DNA of 64,000 nt from Thauera sp. UBA6194 (GTDB lineage: Bacteria > Pseudomonadota > Gammaproteobacteria > Burkholderiales > Rhodocyclaceae). This document shows positions 25,652 through 35,485 of the stretch, piece after piece. Both the position numbers and the translations under genes were made by a program. Below the pieces are notes generated by a model, which saw nothing but the letters and a program-made list of their open reading frames with translations, searched no databases and was not told where the DNA came from. The stretch is taken from the NCBI GenBank assembly GCA_002422685.1, contig DITC01000037.1, positions 6,636-70,635 on the forward strand. The letters run 5' to 3'. The number at the start of each line of letters is the position of its first letter. The first letter of the stretch is position 1.

Positions 25652-26656
25652 TTACAGCTTGGACGGGTCGAAACCGGTTTCCTGGTAGATCGACTCGATC
25701 ACATCCTTGCCGATACGCGACTGCATCTTCTTGTGCACCGGCGCCAGCGCCTTCATGAACGCGGCCTTCTCCTCCGCGCTCGGCGTGTAGACCTCGGTCT
25801 TGCCGGACGCGCGCACGCCCTCGAGCGCCTTCTCGTTCTCCTCGAGCGCGATCTGGTTGGCGTAGTCGGTGGACTCGACCATGGCCTTGTCGAGCTGAGT
25901 GCGGATGTCGGCGGGCAGACCATCCCAGAACTTCTTGTTGGTGATGACCGCGTAGCCGAGGTAGCCGTGGTCGGTCAGGGCCATGTGCTTCTGCACCTCA
26001 TGCATCTTCTGGGTGTAGAGGTTGGAGTGCGGGTTCTCGGTGCCATCCACGACGCCGGTCTGCAGCGCCTGATAGACCTCGGAGAAGGCCATCACCTGGG
26101 GCAGCGACTTCACCGTGCGCATCTGCTCCTCGAGCACCTTGGACGACTGGATGCGCATCTTCTTGCCCTTCAGGTCTTCGGGCATGCGGATCGGCGTGTT
26201 GGCCGAGAACGACTTGAAGCCGTTGTCCCAGAAGGCCAGGCCGCGGATGCCCTTGGGCTCGAGCTTGGCGAGCAGCTGCTGGCCGACCGGGCCCTTGGTG
26301 ATCTTGTGCAGCGCGTCGTAGCCGTCGAAGATGTAGGGCAGGTCGAAGACCTCGAACTCGCGCACGCCGAGCGGACCGAACTTGGCCAGCGAGGGGGCGA
26401 GCAGCTGGACGGCGCCGAGCTGCAGCGCTTCCATCTCTTCCTTGTCCTTGTAGAGCGTGCTGTTGGCGTACACCTCGACCTTGACCGCGCCGTTGGTGTA
26501 TTGCTCGGCGAGCGCCTTGAACTTCTCGGCAGCCTTGCCCTTGGGCGTATCCTGGGCCACGACGTGGCTGAACTTGATCACGATCGGCTCGGCTGCGACA
26601 GCAGCGGCAGACAGACCCACGGCCATCAGGCCGACCAGAAGCGAACGAATCTTCAT
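25652..26656 (-). CDS. dctP: TRAP transporter periplasmic C4-dicarboxylate-binding protein
   Basis: This 334-residue protein has a cleavable signal peptide (MKIRSLLVGLMAVGLSAAAV, cut about residue 22) and a DctP-type two-lobed fold with the conserved VVDGTENPHSNLYTQKM block. It captures succinate, malate or fumarate, by homology to Rhodobacter DctP. The ATG at 26656 has a strong ribosome-binding site (GGAGGAGA). It is the first gene of dctPQM, divergent from dctS with about 200 bp of shared control region. Confidence 0.94.
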   Translation of the reverse strand: MKIRSLLVGLMAVGLSAAAVAAEPIVIKFSHVVAQDTPKGKAAEKFKALAEQYTNGAVKVEVYANSTLYKDKEEMEALQLGAVQLLAPSLAKFGPLGVREFEVFDLPYIFDGYDALHKITKGPVGQQLLAKLEPKGIRGLAFWDNGFKSFSANTPIRMPEDLKGKKMRIQSSKVLEEQMRTVKSLPQVMAFSEVYQALQTGVVDGTENPHSNLYTQKMHEVQKHMALTDHGYLGYAVITNKKFWDGLPADIRTQLDKAMVESTDYANQIALEENEKALEGVRASGKTEVYTPSAEEKAAFMKALAPVHKKMQSRIGKDVIESIYQETGFDPSKL

Positions 26657-26858
26657 GAACACATCTCCTCCGAGAGTACAGCTTCGATTGTTTGTGCGCC
26701 CCCGGCCTGCGCCGGACGCCTTCGAGACACCTCGATAAGTTTCGCTGTGTCTGGCATCAGTATCGTTTGGGTAAAAAGTAGCTGCTATTGTGGATGTCCG
26801 CATGCGTGATATCCGCAAGGGCCCCAAGGACCCCTCTCACGAGCCCCGGACCCACCCC
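26657..26858. promoter_or_regulatory. Divergent dctP / dctS control region
   Basis: The gap separates dctP (minus) from the sensor kinase gene (plus) and must contain both promoters. No confident -35/-10 pair, sigma-54 site or clear palindrome was found. The stretch near 26770-26800 is the least GC-rich part and is the likeliest promoter area for dctS. Confidence 0.4.
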
Positions 26859-28865
26859 ATGAACGACGCCAGCCCCGGAGCGCCGCTCCATACCCGCCGC
26901 CAGTGGCTGCAGTACCTGCCCTATCTGAGCCTGACCCTCTTCCTCGCGGCCATTGCCGCGCTGGTGTGGCTGACCCGCGCCCACGACGCCGACGAACAGC
27001 GCACCACGCTGATCAACGACGTGCTGTGGATGGAGCAGAACCTGCGCTTTCACCTCGACCGCAACGAGATCCACCTGCGCGAGATCGGCCCCGAGCTGTT
27101 CGCCGCGCGCGAGCTCTCCGCGCAGACCGAGGCCCGCCTCGCCGCCCTGCTCGGCCAGGAATTCGGCCTCGTCCGCATCCTGTGGCTGTCGCCCGAGGGC
27201 GAGCTGCTCGGCACCATGCCGCCGCTCGCGCACGAACGCGGCGTGGAGACTGGGAACGCGCTCACCGCGGCCGACGCCAGAAGCCTCGCGCGCGAAGCCG
27301 CGTTTCGCCTCGCCAGCAGCATCGGCCGCCCGGTCTATGGCGCGCACTACACGCCCCCCGGAGAGCAGCCCCACTTCGAAGTCCACGTCCCGGCGTGGAC
27401 GGACGAGGCGCAGCTCGGGGTCGTGATCGGCGTGTATTCGCTCTCGGACCTGGTCGTGCGCGAGCTGCCGTGGTGGTTCTCCGAGCGCTACCGGGTGGCC
27501 GTGCTCGACGCGGACGGCAAGGAGGTCGCCGCCAAGTCCAAGGTCGCGCCGCTGTCGGCGAGCCTGGCCTACACGATGCCCTTCGACCCGCCGGGGCACG
27601 GGCTGGTGCTGCAGATCACCGCCTACAAATCGGACACGCGCTGGGTACCGATCCTGCTCGGCGCCTCGATCCTGCTGCTGGCCGTCATCATCGTGTGGAG
27701 CGTGACCCAGCTGCGCCGCCAGCTCGCCCGCCGCCAGCAGGCCGAGCTCGCGCTGCGCGCGGAGTCCGCCTTTCGCAAGGCGATGGAAGACTCCATGCTC
27801 ACCGGCATGCGCGCGCGCGACCTCGACGGCCGCCTCAGCTACGTGAACTCCGCCTTCTGCCGCATGACCGGCTACGCCCCCGACGAGCTCGTCGGGCGCA
27901 GCCCGCCAATGCCCTACTGGGACCCGGAACATCTGGACCAGACGCTCGAACTGCACCGCCAGATCATGACCAGCGGCAGCGACCCGGAGGGCACCGAAGT
28001 GCGCCTGCGGCGCAAGAACGGAGAGGCGCTCGACGCCCTCGTGTTCGAGGCTCCGCTCATCGACGCCTCCGGCCGTCATGCCGGCTGGATGGGCTCGGTG
28101 CTCGACATCACCGAGCAGAAGCGCGCGCGCGAACAGGCCCGCCAGCAGGAAGAGCGCCTGCAGCAGAGCTCGCGCCTGATCACCATGGGCGAGATGGCCT
28201 CCACCCTCGCGCACGAGCTCAACCAGCCGCTGGCCGCGATCGCGAGCTACAACAGCGGCTGCATCAACCGCCTCGAGGACACACGGCCGATCGATCGCCA
28301 GGAGCTGCTCGACATCCACGGCCGCATCGCCCGCCAGGCACGACGCGCCGGCGAGATCATCCGCCGCGTGCACGATTTCGTGCGCCGCTCCGAACCGCAG
28401 CTCGCACCGCTCGACCTCAACACCGTGGTCGGCGACGCCGTCGGCCTGATCGAAGCCGACGCACGCAAGCGCCACACCCGCCTGCGTGTCCAGCTCTCGC
28501 CGGACCTGCCGCAGGTCACCGCCGACGCGGTGATGATCGAGCAGATCGTCGTCAACCTGGTGCGCAACGCGATGGACGCGATGCGCACGACCGCTCACGA
28601 CAAGCGCGTCGTGGACGTGAGCACGCGCCTGGATGGGCGCTTCGCCACCGTGTCGGTCGCCGACCGCGGCGCAGGCATCGGCGAGGAGGCCGCCGCGCGC
28701 CTGTTCGAGCCCTTCTTCACCACCAAGCAGGAGGGCATGGGCATGGGTCTGAACATCTGCCGCTCGATCGCCGAGCTGCACCGTGGCCGCCTGTCTTTCG
28801 GCGACAACCCGGAGGGCGGTACCATCTTCACCCTCTCGCTACCCGTTGAGACCGAAAGCGCATGA
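26859..28865 (+). CDS. dctS: Sensor histidine kinase of the C4-dicarboxylate system (DctS-like)
   Basis: The kinase of about 668 residues has two transmembrane helices (about 17-39 and 265-285) that bracket a periplasmic sensor domain, a PAS domain (from RARDLDGRLSYVNSAFCRMT), a short coiled coil and a HisKA/HATPase core. The H-box is STLAHELNQPLAAIASY and the G-box GMGMGLNICRS. It probably senses dicarboxylates and phosphorylates DctR. In-frame starts also exist at 26790 (GTG) and 26802 (ATG); none has a good ribosome-binding site. Its stop overlaps the dctR ATG. Confidence 0.88.
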   Translation: MNDASPGAPLHTRRQWLQYLPYLSLTLFLAAIAALVWLTRAHDADEQRTTLINDVLWMEQNLRFHLDRNEIHLREIGPELFAARELSAQTEARLAALLGQEFGLVRILWLSPEGELLGTMPPLAHERGVETGNALTAADARSLAREAAFRLASSIGRPVYGAHYTPPGEQPHFEVHVPAWTDEAQLGVVIGVYSLSDLVVRELPWWFSERYRVAVLDADGKEVAAKSKVAPLSASLAYTMPFDPPGHGLVLQITAYKSDTRWVPILLGASILLLAVIIVWSVTQLRRQLARRQQAELALRAESAFRKAMEDSMLTGMRARDLDGRLSYVNSAFCRMTGYAPDELVGRSPPMPYWDPEHLDQTLELHRQIMTSGSDPEGTEVRLRRKNGEALDALVFEAPLIDASGRHAGWMGSVLDITEQKRAREQARQQEERLQQSSRLITMGEMASTLAHELNQPLAAIASYNSGCINRLEDTRPIDRQELLDIHGRIARQARRAGEIIRRVHDFVRRSEPQLAPLDLNTVVGDAVGLIEADARKRHTRLRVQLSPDLPQVTADAVMIEQIVVNLVRNAMDAMRTTAHDKRVVDVSTRLDGRFATVSVADRGAGIGEEAAARLFEPFFTTKQEGMGMGLNICRSIAELHRGRLSFGDNPEGGTIFTLSLPVETESA

Positions 28866-29467
28866 CCGAAGCCTGCACCCACATCATCGACGACGACGAA
28901 GCGATCCGCGACGCGCTGCAATGGCTGTTCAAGACCCGCGGCGTCGACTGCCGGTGCTGGCCGAGCGGCGAGGCCTTCCTCGACGCCTGGCAGCCGGCGT
29001 GGCGCGGCTGCATCGTGCTCGACATCCGCATGCAGGGCATGAGCGGCCTGGAGTGCTTCGACACCCTGCTCGCGCGCGGCTGCGAACTGCCGGTGATCTT
29101 CATCACCGGGCACGGCGACGTGCCGATGGCCGTGGCCGCGCTCAAGAAGGGTGCCTTCCACTTCATCGAGAAGCCGTTCAACGACCACGACCTGGTCGAG
29201 CTGGTGGAAAAGGCGCTCGCCGCCGATCGCGAGCGCCAGCGCGCCGCAGCCAGCCGCGAGACGGTGGAGGCACGCATCGCCACGCTGACCCAACGCGAGC
29301 GCGAGGTCATGGAGCAGATCCTGGCCGGAAAGTACAACAAGGTCATCGCCGACGAGCTGTCGATCTCGATGCGCACCGTGGAGGCCCATCGCTCGCGCAT
29401 CTTCGACAAGATGGCGGTGCGCTCGGCGGTGGAGCTCGCGCAGCTGCTCACCACGCTGCGCGGCTGA
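28862..29467 (+). CDS. dctR: FixJ-family response regulator (DctR-like)
   Basis: The 201-residue regulator has a receiver domain (acidic pocket DDDE near 10-13, phospho-acceptor Asp in VLDIRMQGMSG at about 54, Lys in IEKPFN at about 104) and a LuxR-type C-terminal HTH (TLTQREREVMEQILAG). It matches Rhodobacter DctR, which activates dctPQM. ATGA overlap with dctS and the adjacent divergent dctPQM support this role. Confidence 0.9.
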   Translation: MTEACTHIIDDDEAIRDALQWLFKTRGVDCRCWPSGEAFLDAWQPAWRGCIVLDIRMQGMSGLECFDTLLARGCELPVIFITGHGDVPMAVAALKKGAFHFIEKPFNDHDLVELVEKALAADRERQRAAASRETVEARIATLTQREREVMEQILAGKYNKVIADELSISMRTVEAHRSRIFDKMAVRSAVELAQLLTTLRG

Positions 29468-29473
29468 AGCCGG

Positions 29474-30811
29474 TCAAGCCTCCGCCGGCCCACCCGCCGG
29501 CCAGCGCGGCAGCACGCCCGGCTCGCCGGGCGCCGCGGCAAAGGCCGAGGCAATGCCGATGCCGCCAACCCAGGCCGGCTCACCGTCCACCCACAGCACC
29601 GGCAGGCGCGCGCGCAGCCAGGCCGGAATACCGGCCTCCTGGCACAGCTTGCGCAGCTCGCGCCGGGGGCGCAGCGGCGAGACGCGCAGGTGCATGCCGG
29701 GCTCGCGCGGCGCGAGCTCGCAGCGCAGCGCCGCAGCCAGGCGTGCAGCGCTCAGGCCTTCGCCGCACACGGACTCGAAGCGCACCCAGTCGCCCGCCCA
29801 CGGCAGCGCGGGCTCGCCGTGCCAGGCGCGCGCCTCGGGCACGGGCGCGGACACCGGCTCCACCCACACCGCATCGCGGTAGGCGCGCAAGGCCCAGGCC
29901 CCGAGCGAAACATCCAGGGCGCGCCCTGCGGGCGAGGCGCCGAGCTGGCGCAAGGCCTCACTCAGGCGCTGCGCGCCGGGCGGCTGCGCGTCGGCCCGGC
30001 GCAGCAGCCAGCGCACCAGGTTGGCCTGGCGCGCCGTGCTGAGCCCGAGAAACACGCGGCGCGAGAGCGGCGCGCCACCACAGCTTTGCGCATCGAGCGC
30101 AGCCAGCTCGCCGAGCAGCGCATCGCCTTCGGCAAAATGCGCCGCCGCGCGTGCCAGCGCAGGCACCGCCGCCGGAAAGATCGCCTGCGCGCACGGCAGC
30201 AGGCGGTGGCGCAGCGCATTGCGGGTGAAATGCAGCGCTGTATTGCTCTCGTCCTCCACCCAGTCCAGCCCCTCGGCGCGCGCCCAGCACTCGATCCGGG
30301 CCCGACGCAGGCCCAGCATCGGGCGCAGACTGCCCGGGTGCCCAGCCCGCGGTGGCGAAAACGCGCGCATGGCCGCTGCGCCACGCACGCCCGCGCCGCG
30401 CAGAAGACGGAACAGCACGGTCTCGGCCTGATCGTCCTGATGGTGGCCGAACACCAGCCAGTCGCAGTCCACGCGCCGCAGCGCGTCCAGGCGCGCAGCG
30501 CGCGCGGCCGCTTCGAGCCCTTCGCCACGCGTGTGCGTGACACCGACCCGAAACAACGCAAAGGGAACACCCGCAGCCTCGCAGCGCGCCCGGCAGGCCT
30601 CGGCCCAGCTCGCGGCGTTTGCGCTCAGGCCGTGATCGACGTGCGCGGCCCCGAGCGTAAAGCCGAGCTCCGCGCGCAGGCGGCACAGGGCTTCGAAGAG
30701 CACGACCGAATCCACCCCGCCCGAGAGCGCGCAGCACAGTCGACTGCCCGGCTGCACGCCGGCACGCCGCAGCGCAGCCGCGATCTCGACGGGTACGTCG
30801 TGGCTAGTCAC
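29474..30811 (-). CDS. tilS: tRNA(Ile)-lysidine synthase
   Basis: TilS modifies C34 of the tRNA-Ile CAU anticodon to lysidine so that it reads AUA. The 445-residue protein has the PP-loop CALSGGVDSVVLFEAL at about 26-41, the central TilS domain, and a C-terminal substrate-binding domain. It is very GC-rich, so many antisense frames are open. It lies 72 bp after accA on the same strand, a common pairing. Confidence 0.95.
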   Translation of the reverse strand: MTSHDVPVEIAAALRRAGVQPGSRLCCALSGGVDSVVLFEALCRLRAELGFTLGAAHVDHGLSANAASWAEACRARCEAAGVPFALFRVGVTHTRGEGLEAAARAARLDALRRVDCDWLVFGHHQDDQAETVLFRLLRGAGVRGAAAMRAFSPPRAGHPGSLRPMLGLRRARIECWARAEGLDWVEDESNTALHFTRNALRHRLLPCAQAIFPAAVPALARAAAHFAEGDALLGELAALDAQSCGGAPLSRRVFLGLSTARQANLVRWLLRRADAQPPGAQRLSEALRQLGASPAGRALDVSLGAWALRAYRDAVWVEPVSAPVPEARAWHGEPALPWAGDWVRFESVCGEGLSAARLAAALRCELAPREPGMHLRVSPLRPRRELRKLCQEAGIPAWLRARLPVLWVDGEPAWVGGIGIASAFAAAPGEPGVLPRWPAGGPAEA

Positions 30812-30883
30812 GGCCGGGGCGGGTCAAGGCAAAAAGGGCGGCGCCACCGCCAGCTGGGCGTGGCGCCGCGGACTCGAACAGCC

Positions 30884-31849
<966 letters not shown>

Positions 31850-31946
31850 CCCGGCCTGTCCAAGTCAAAAAATGTTCGCCATTGTAACGCCAGCCGCTCC
31901 GCGGCGCGCGCTCCCGATGTTGCGCCGCAAAACCGGCCGCCCCGAC

Positions 31947-31986
31947 AAAAACACCGGGGCGGTGTCTTGCGACGACCGCCCCGGTG
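31947..31986 (-). terminator. Rho-independent terminator after the BI-1 gene
   Basis: CACCGGGGCGGT (31952-31963) and ACCGCCCCGGTG (31975-31986) form a 12-bp perfect stem followed by a T-run on the minus strand. Confidence 0.92.
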
Positions 31987-32018
31987 CTGTCAGGCGCCAG
32001 CCCTCGCGGGACCTGCGC

Positions 32019-32684
32019 TCAGTCGTTGTTGGCGAAACCGAGCAGGTGCAGCAGGCTGGTGAAGAGGTTGAAGATCGACACGAACAGCGTGACCGTGGCC
32101 ATGATGTAGTTGGTCTCGCCGCCGCGGATGATGTTGCTGGTCTCGAACAGGATCAGGCCCGACATCAGCAGCACGAAGGCGGCCGACACGGTCAGCGACA
32201 GCGCGGGGATCTCGAAGAAGATCGCGCCCAGGCCGGCCAGGAAGGCGACCAGGATACCGACCATCAGGAAACCGCCCATGAAGGAGAAGTCCTTCTTGGT
32301 CGTCACCGCGTACGCCGACAGACCGAGGAAGATCGCCGCGGTGCCGGCCATGGCCTGCATCACGATGCTGGCGCCATTGGGCAGCGACAGGTAGGCGGAG
32401 ATGATCGGGCCGAGCGTGAAGCCCATGAAGCCGGTGAGCGCGAACACGAACACGATGCCGAGGCTGCTGTTACGGAACTTGGTGGTCGCGAACAGCAGGC
32501 CGAAGTAGCCGAGCAGGGTCACGATGATGCCCAGGCGCGGCGCACCCATCGCCATCGACAGGCCGGCGGTGAGCGCGGAGAACGCCAGCGTCAGCGACAG
32601 CAGCATGTAGGTGTTGCGGATGACCTTGTTGGTCGATAGCACCGACGGTTCGGTGCGGGTCATTGTGGCGAAACGGTTTTCCAT
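32019..32684 (-). CDS. Bax inhibitor-1 (BI-1/YccA) family membrane protein
   Basis: The 221-residue protein has seven predicted membrane helices, starting at VIRNTYMLLSLTLAFSALTA. It ends in a short charged tail, as in YccA/YbhL proteins. YccA is a substrate and modulator of FtsH in E. coli; TMBIM relatives act as pH-sensitive calcium leaks. The ATG at 32684 has GGAGG and fits the family N-terminus. It has its own terminator. Confidence 0.92.
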   Translation of the reverse strand: MENRFATMTRTEPSVLSTNKVIRNTYMLLSLTLAFSALTAGLSMAMGAPRLGIIVTLLGYFGLLFATTKFRNSSLGIVFVFALTGFMGFTLGPIISAYLSLPNGASIVMQAMAGTAAIFLGLSAYAVTTKKDFSFMGGFLMVGILVAFLAGLGAIFFEIPALSLTVSAAFVLLMSGLILFETSNIIRGGETNYIMATVTLFVSIFNLFTSLLHLLGFANND

Positions 32685-32739
32685 GGTCGGATGTCCTCCA
32701 GTGGGGAATCGATGATTTGTTTTGGGTGAGAGGCGCCGC

Positions 32740-33078
32740 TCAGGCCGGCAGGGCCGCCACGGCGTTGCGCGCGGGGCGCTGGTTACGGCGCACGCGCTGG
32801 GCGAGCACGCGGGATACGCGGTCAGCGGCCTCGTCGACCGCGGCGCGCACGTCGAGTTGCGTGATCGCGAACACCACGTCCGGCAGGTTGCGCAGGCGAA
32901 GTTGTACCACGCACCGCTTGTCGACAGTGCCCTCGGCACCATCCACGTCCGCGACCTTCACGCGCGCCCACTGGATGTGCTCACGAAAACGACCGACAGC
33001 GAGCTTCATCCGGCTGGCCACGTATTCACGCAGGCCGGGGGCGCTTTCCACTCCATCGCAATGCAGGTCGATACGCAT
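32740..33078 (-). CDS. HPF/RaiA-type ribosome hibernation factor
   Basis: The 112-residue protein starts MRIDLHCDGVESAPGLREYV and has the S30AE fold (beta-alpha-beta-beta-beta-alpha), with a strand rich in basic residues. Short HPF/YfiA proteins bind the 30S A- and P-sites and silence ribosomes in stationary phase. It lacks the long dimerisation domain. The start has GGAGA at a good distance. It is divergent from nhaR. Confidence 0.8.
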   Translation of the reverse strand: MRIDLHCDGVESAPGLREYVASRMKLAVGRFREHIQWARVKVADVDGAEGTVDKRCVVQLRLRNLPDVVFAITQLDVRAAVDEAADRVSRVLAQRVRRNQRPARNAVAALPA

Positions 33079-33161
33079 GTTCAGTCTCCTGTTGTTGTTG
33101 CACGGATCCATCGGGCCCTGTGCTTCGATGGATACTAACCCTCAGACTGTTCGATAAAATC

Positions 33162-33174
33162 TCAGTTCAACTGA
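33162..33174. promoter_or_regulatory. Small palindrome upstream of nhaR
   Basis: TCAGT, TCA, ACTGA forms a perfect palindrome 57 bp before the nhaR start in an AT-rich leader. It could be a LysR-type binding half-site. Inference only. Confidence 0.25.
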
Positions 33175-33230
33175 ATTTTCATCCGGTTTTTCCGAAGTAT
33201 CAAAAGCCACTGCCGGCGGGAGACGCAGGA

Positions 33231-34127
33231 ATGCTGAACTACAAGCAGCTTCATCACTTCTGGGCGGTTGCACGTGCGGGTGGGATCGTGCGCGCGGCCG
33301 AACGTTCCGGGCTCGCGCCCCAGACCCTCTCCGGACAGATCGCCACCCTGGAGACCGACCTCGGCGTCAACCTGTTCAAACGCCAGGGGCGCGGGCTGGT
33401 GCTGACCGAGACCGGCCGCATGGTGCTGGACTACGCCGAGGAGATCTTCCGCCTCGGCAGCGAGCTCGAAGAGGCCCTGCACAGCCGGGCCACCGGGCGC
33501 GCCGTGCCGTTTCGCGTCGGGATCGCCGACGTGGTGCCCAAGGCCGTCGCCTGGCTGCTGCTCGCACCGGCGCTGGATCTGCCCGAGCCCATGCGCCTCG
33601 TCTGTCGCGAGGGCAAGTTCGACGCGCTGCTCGGCGAACTCGCGATCCACAAGCTGGACGTCGTGCTCGCCGACAGCCCCATGCCCTCGAACATGGACGT
33701 GCGCGGTTTCAGCCACGCGCTCGGCGAATCGACCATAGGCTTCTACGCCACGCCGGCGCTCGCCGCCGCACTCGACGGCCCCTTCCCGGCACGGCTCGAC
33801 GGCGCCCCGCTGCTGCTGCCCGGCGTGGAGGCGAGCGTGCGCGGCCCGCTGCTGCGCTGGATCGAATCCGAAGGGCTGCGTCCGCGCATCGTCGGCGAGT
33901 TCGACGACAGCGCGCTCATGCGCGCATTCGCCGAAGCCGGCGCGGGCATCTTCCCGAGCGCCTCGCTGATCGGCCCGCAGCTGCGCGAGCAGAACGGCAT
34001 GATCCATCTGGGCGACGCGAGCGGGGTCAGCGAAACCTATTACGCGATCTCGGTCGAACGCCGGCTCACGCACCCAGCGGTGCGCGCAATCAGCGACGCT
34101 GCGCGCGGAAGGGAAAAGCTGGGATGA
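33231..34127 (+). CDS. nhaR: NhaR LysR-family regulator
   Basis: This 298-residue LysR regulator begins MLNYKQLHHFWAVARAGGIV and contains the HTH segment APQTLSGQIATLETDLGVNL, close to E. coli NhaR across its length (for example LGEFDDSALMRAF). NhaR activates the sodium/proton antiporter nhaA and stress genes. No nhaA is next to it here, so its target is not shown by context. The start has AGGA about 4-8 bases upstream. Confidence 0.85.
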   Translation: MLNYKQLHHFWAVARAGGIVRAAERSGLAPQTLSGQIATLETDLGVNLFKRQGRGLVLTETGRMVLDYAEEIFRLGSELEEALHSRATGRAVPFRVGIADVVPKAVAWLLLAPALDLPEPMRLVCREGKFDALLGELAIHKLDVVLADSPMPSNMDVRGFSHALGESTIGFYATPALAAALDGPFPARLDGAPLLLPGVEASVRGPLLRWIESEGLRPRIVGEFDDSALMRAFAEAGAGIFPSASLIGPQLREQNGMIHLGDASGVSETYYAISVERRLTHPAVRAISDAARGREKLG

Positions 34128-34256
34128 ACACCGGAAGAGGCGGCTGCGATTGATTTTCCGCCACGCTCACTCCAGAATCGCGGGCCAAAACACACCGCGA
34201 CTGCGCAAGAAAGCGCGCGCGGCAGTGCAGCAAAACACACTGCGACTCCTGAAGCC

Positions 34257-34341
34257 TGGTGCCGAGAGTGGGACTCGAACCCACACACCTTGCGGCGGCG
34301 GATTTTGAATCCGCTGCGTCTACCGATTCCGCCATCCCGGC
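34257..34341 (-). tRNA. tRNA-Leu (CAA)
   Basis: The 85-nt gene includes CCA. The acceptor stem GCCGGGA pairs with TCTCGGC (one G-T pair). The D-arm contains GGCGGAATCGGTAGACGC, and the anticodon stem GCGGA/TCCGC encloses loop TTCAAAA with anticodon CAA. A long variable arm and the T-arm GTGGGTTCGAGTCCCAC follow. All invariant bases are present. It reads UUG codons. It lies between nhaR and queA on the opposite strand. Confidence 0.97.
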
Positions 34342-34352
34342 ACGGGACGCGC

Positions 34353-34382
34353 ATTATCTCCGAACAACCGATGGCGCGGCAA
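34353..34382 (-). promoter_or_regulatory. Promoter of tRNA-Leu
   Basis: On the minus strand TTGCCG is separated by 18 bp from GATAAT, 11 bp before the tRNA 5' end. Spacing and position fit a sigma-70 promoter for the tRNA. Confidence 0.5.
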
Positions 34383-34420
34383 GCGAAGCGCATGCCACCC
34401 CATAGCCAGACTCCATCACG

Positions 34421-35485
34421 ATGCCCCTCACGCTCAGTGACTTCGACTACACGCTCCCCCCCGAGCTGATCGCGCAGGCACCGCTGCCCGAGCGCAGCGC
34501 AAGCCGTCTGCTGGTGCTGACACCGCAGCCGGGCGAGGCGCCCACGCTCGCGGACACATGCTTCAGCGCGCTCGCCGACCTGGTCAGGCCGGGCGACCTG
34601 CTCGTATTCAACGACACCCGCGTCATCCACGCACGGCTGCATGGCGTCAAGGACAGTGGCGGCCAGGTCGAGGTGCTGATCGAGCGCGCGGTCGGTCCGC
34701 ACGAGGCGCTCGCGCAGGTGCGCGCGAGCAAGTCGCCCAAAACCGGCAGCCGCCTGCGCCTTGCCGATGCCTTCGAGGTCGAGGTGCTCGGTCGCGTTGG
34801 CGAATTCTTTCACCTGCGCTTTCCGCAGGGTGAAAACCTGTTCGCGCTGCTCGAGCGCCACGGCAAGCTGCCGCTGCCGCCCTACATCCAGCGCGCCGCA
34901 GGCGAAGCCGACGAGTCGCGCTACCAGACCGTGTTCGCGCGCGACCCCGGCTCGGTCGCTGCGCCCACGGCCGGCCTGCATTTCGACGAGGCTCTGCTCG
35001 AACGCATCGAGGCCCACGGCGCGAACTGCGCCTGGCTCACGCTGCACGTGGGCGCCGGCACCTTCCAGCCGGTGCGGGTGGACGACCTCGGCGAGCACCG
35101 CATGCACCGCGAGCGTTACGTCATCCCGCAGGAGACCGTAGACGCCATCGCCGCCACCCGCGCCGCCGGTGGGCGCGTGATCGCGGTCGGCACCACCAGC
35201 ATGCGCGCGCTCGAGGCCGCAGCGCAGGACGGCCCGCTCGAAGCCGGCAGCGGCGAGACCGAGATCTTCATCCTCCCCGGCTTCCGTTTCCAGATCGTGG
35301 ATGCGCTGATCACCAACTTCCACCTGCCCAAGTCAACGCTGCTGATGCTGGTGTCGGCGTTTGCCGGCATGGACAGCATTCGCCGCGCCTACGCCCACGC
35401 CGTCGAAGCGCGCTACCGCTTCTTCAGCTACGGCGACGCGATGTTCATCACCCGCAGAAACGAAGCCGAAAACGATGCAGTTTGA
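34421..35485 (+). CDS. queA: S-adenosylmethionine:tRNA ribosyltransferase-isomerase
   Basis: QueA adds the cyclopentane ring precursor from SAM to preQ1 in tRNA, making epoxyqueuosine. The 354-residue protein begins MPLTLSDFDYTLPPELIAQA and includes AAPTAGLHFDEALLERI and the C-terminal KSTLLMLVSAFAG block. Its end overlaps the tgt start by 11 bp, so the two steps of queuosine insertion are coupled. Confidence 0.97.
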   Translation: MPLTLSDFDYTLPPELIAQAPLPERSASRLLVLTPQPGEAPTLADTCFSALADLVRPGDLLVFNDTRVIHARLHGVKDSGGQVEVLIERAVGPHEALAQVRASKSPKTGSRLRLADAFEVEVLGRVGEFFHLRFPQGENLFALLERHGKLPLPPYIQRAAGEADESRYQTVFARDPGSVAAPTAGLHFDEALLERIEAHGANCAWLTLHVGAGTFQPVRVDDLGEHRMHRERYVIPQETVDAIAATRAAGGRVIAVGTTSMRALEAAAQDGPLEAGSGETEIFILPGFRFQIVDALITNFHLPKSTLLMLVSAFAGMDSIRRAYAHAVEARYRFFSYGDAMFITRRNEAENDAV

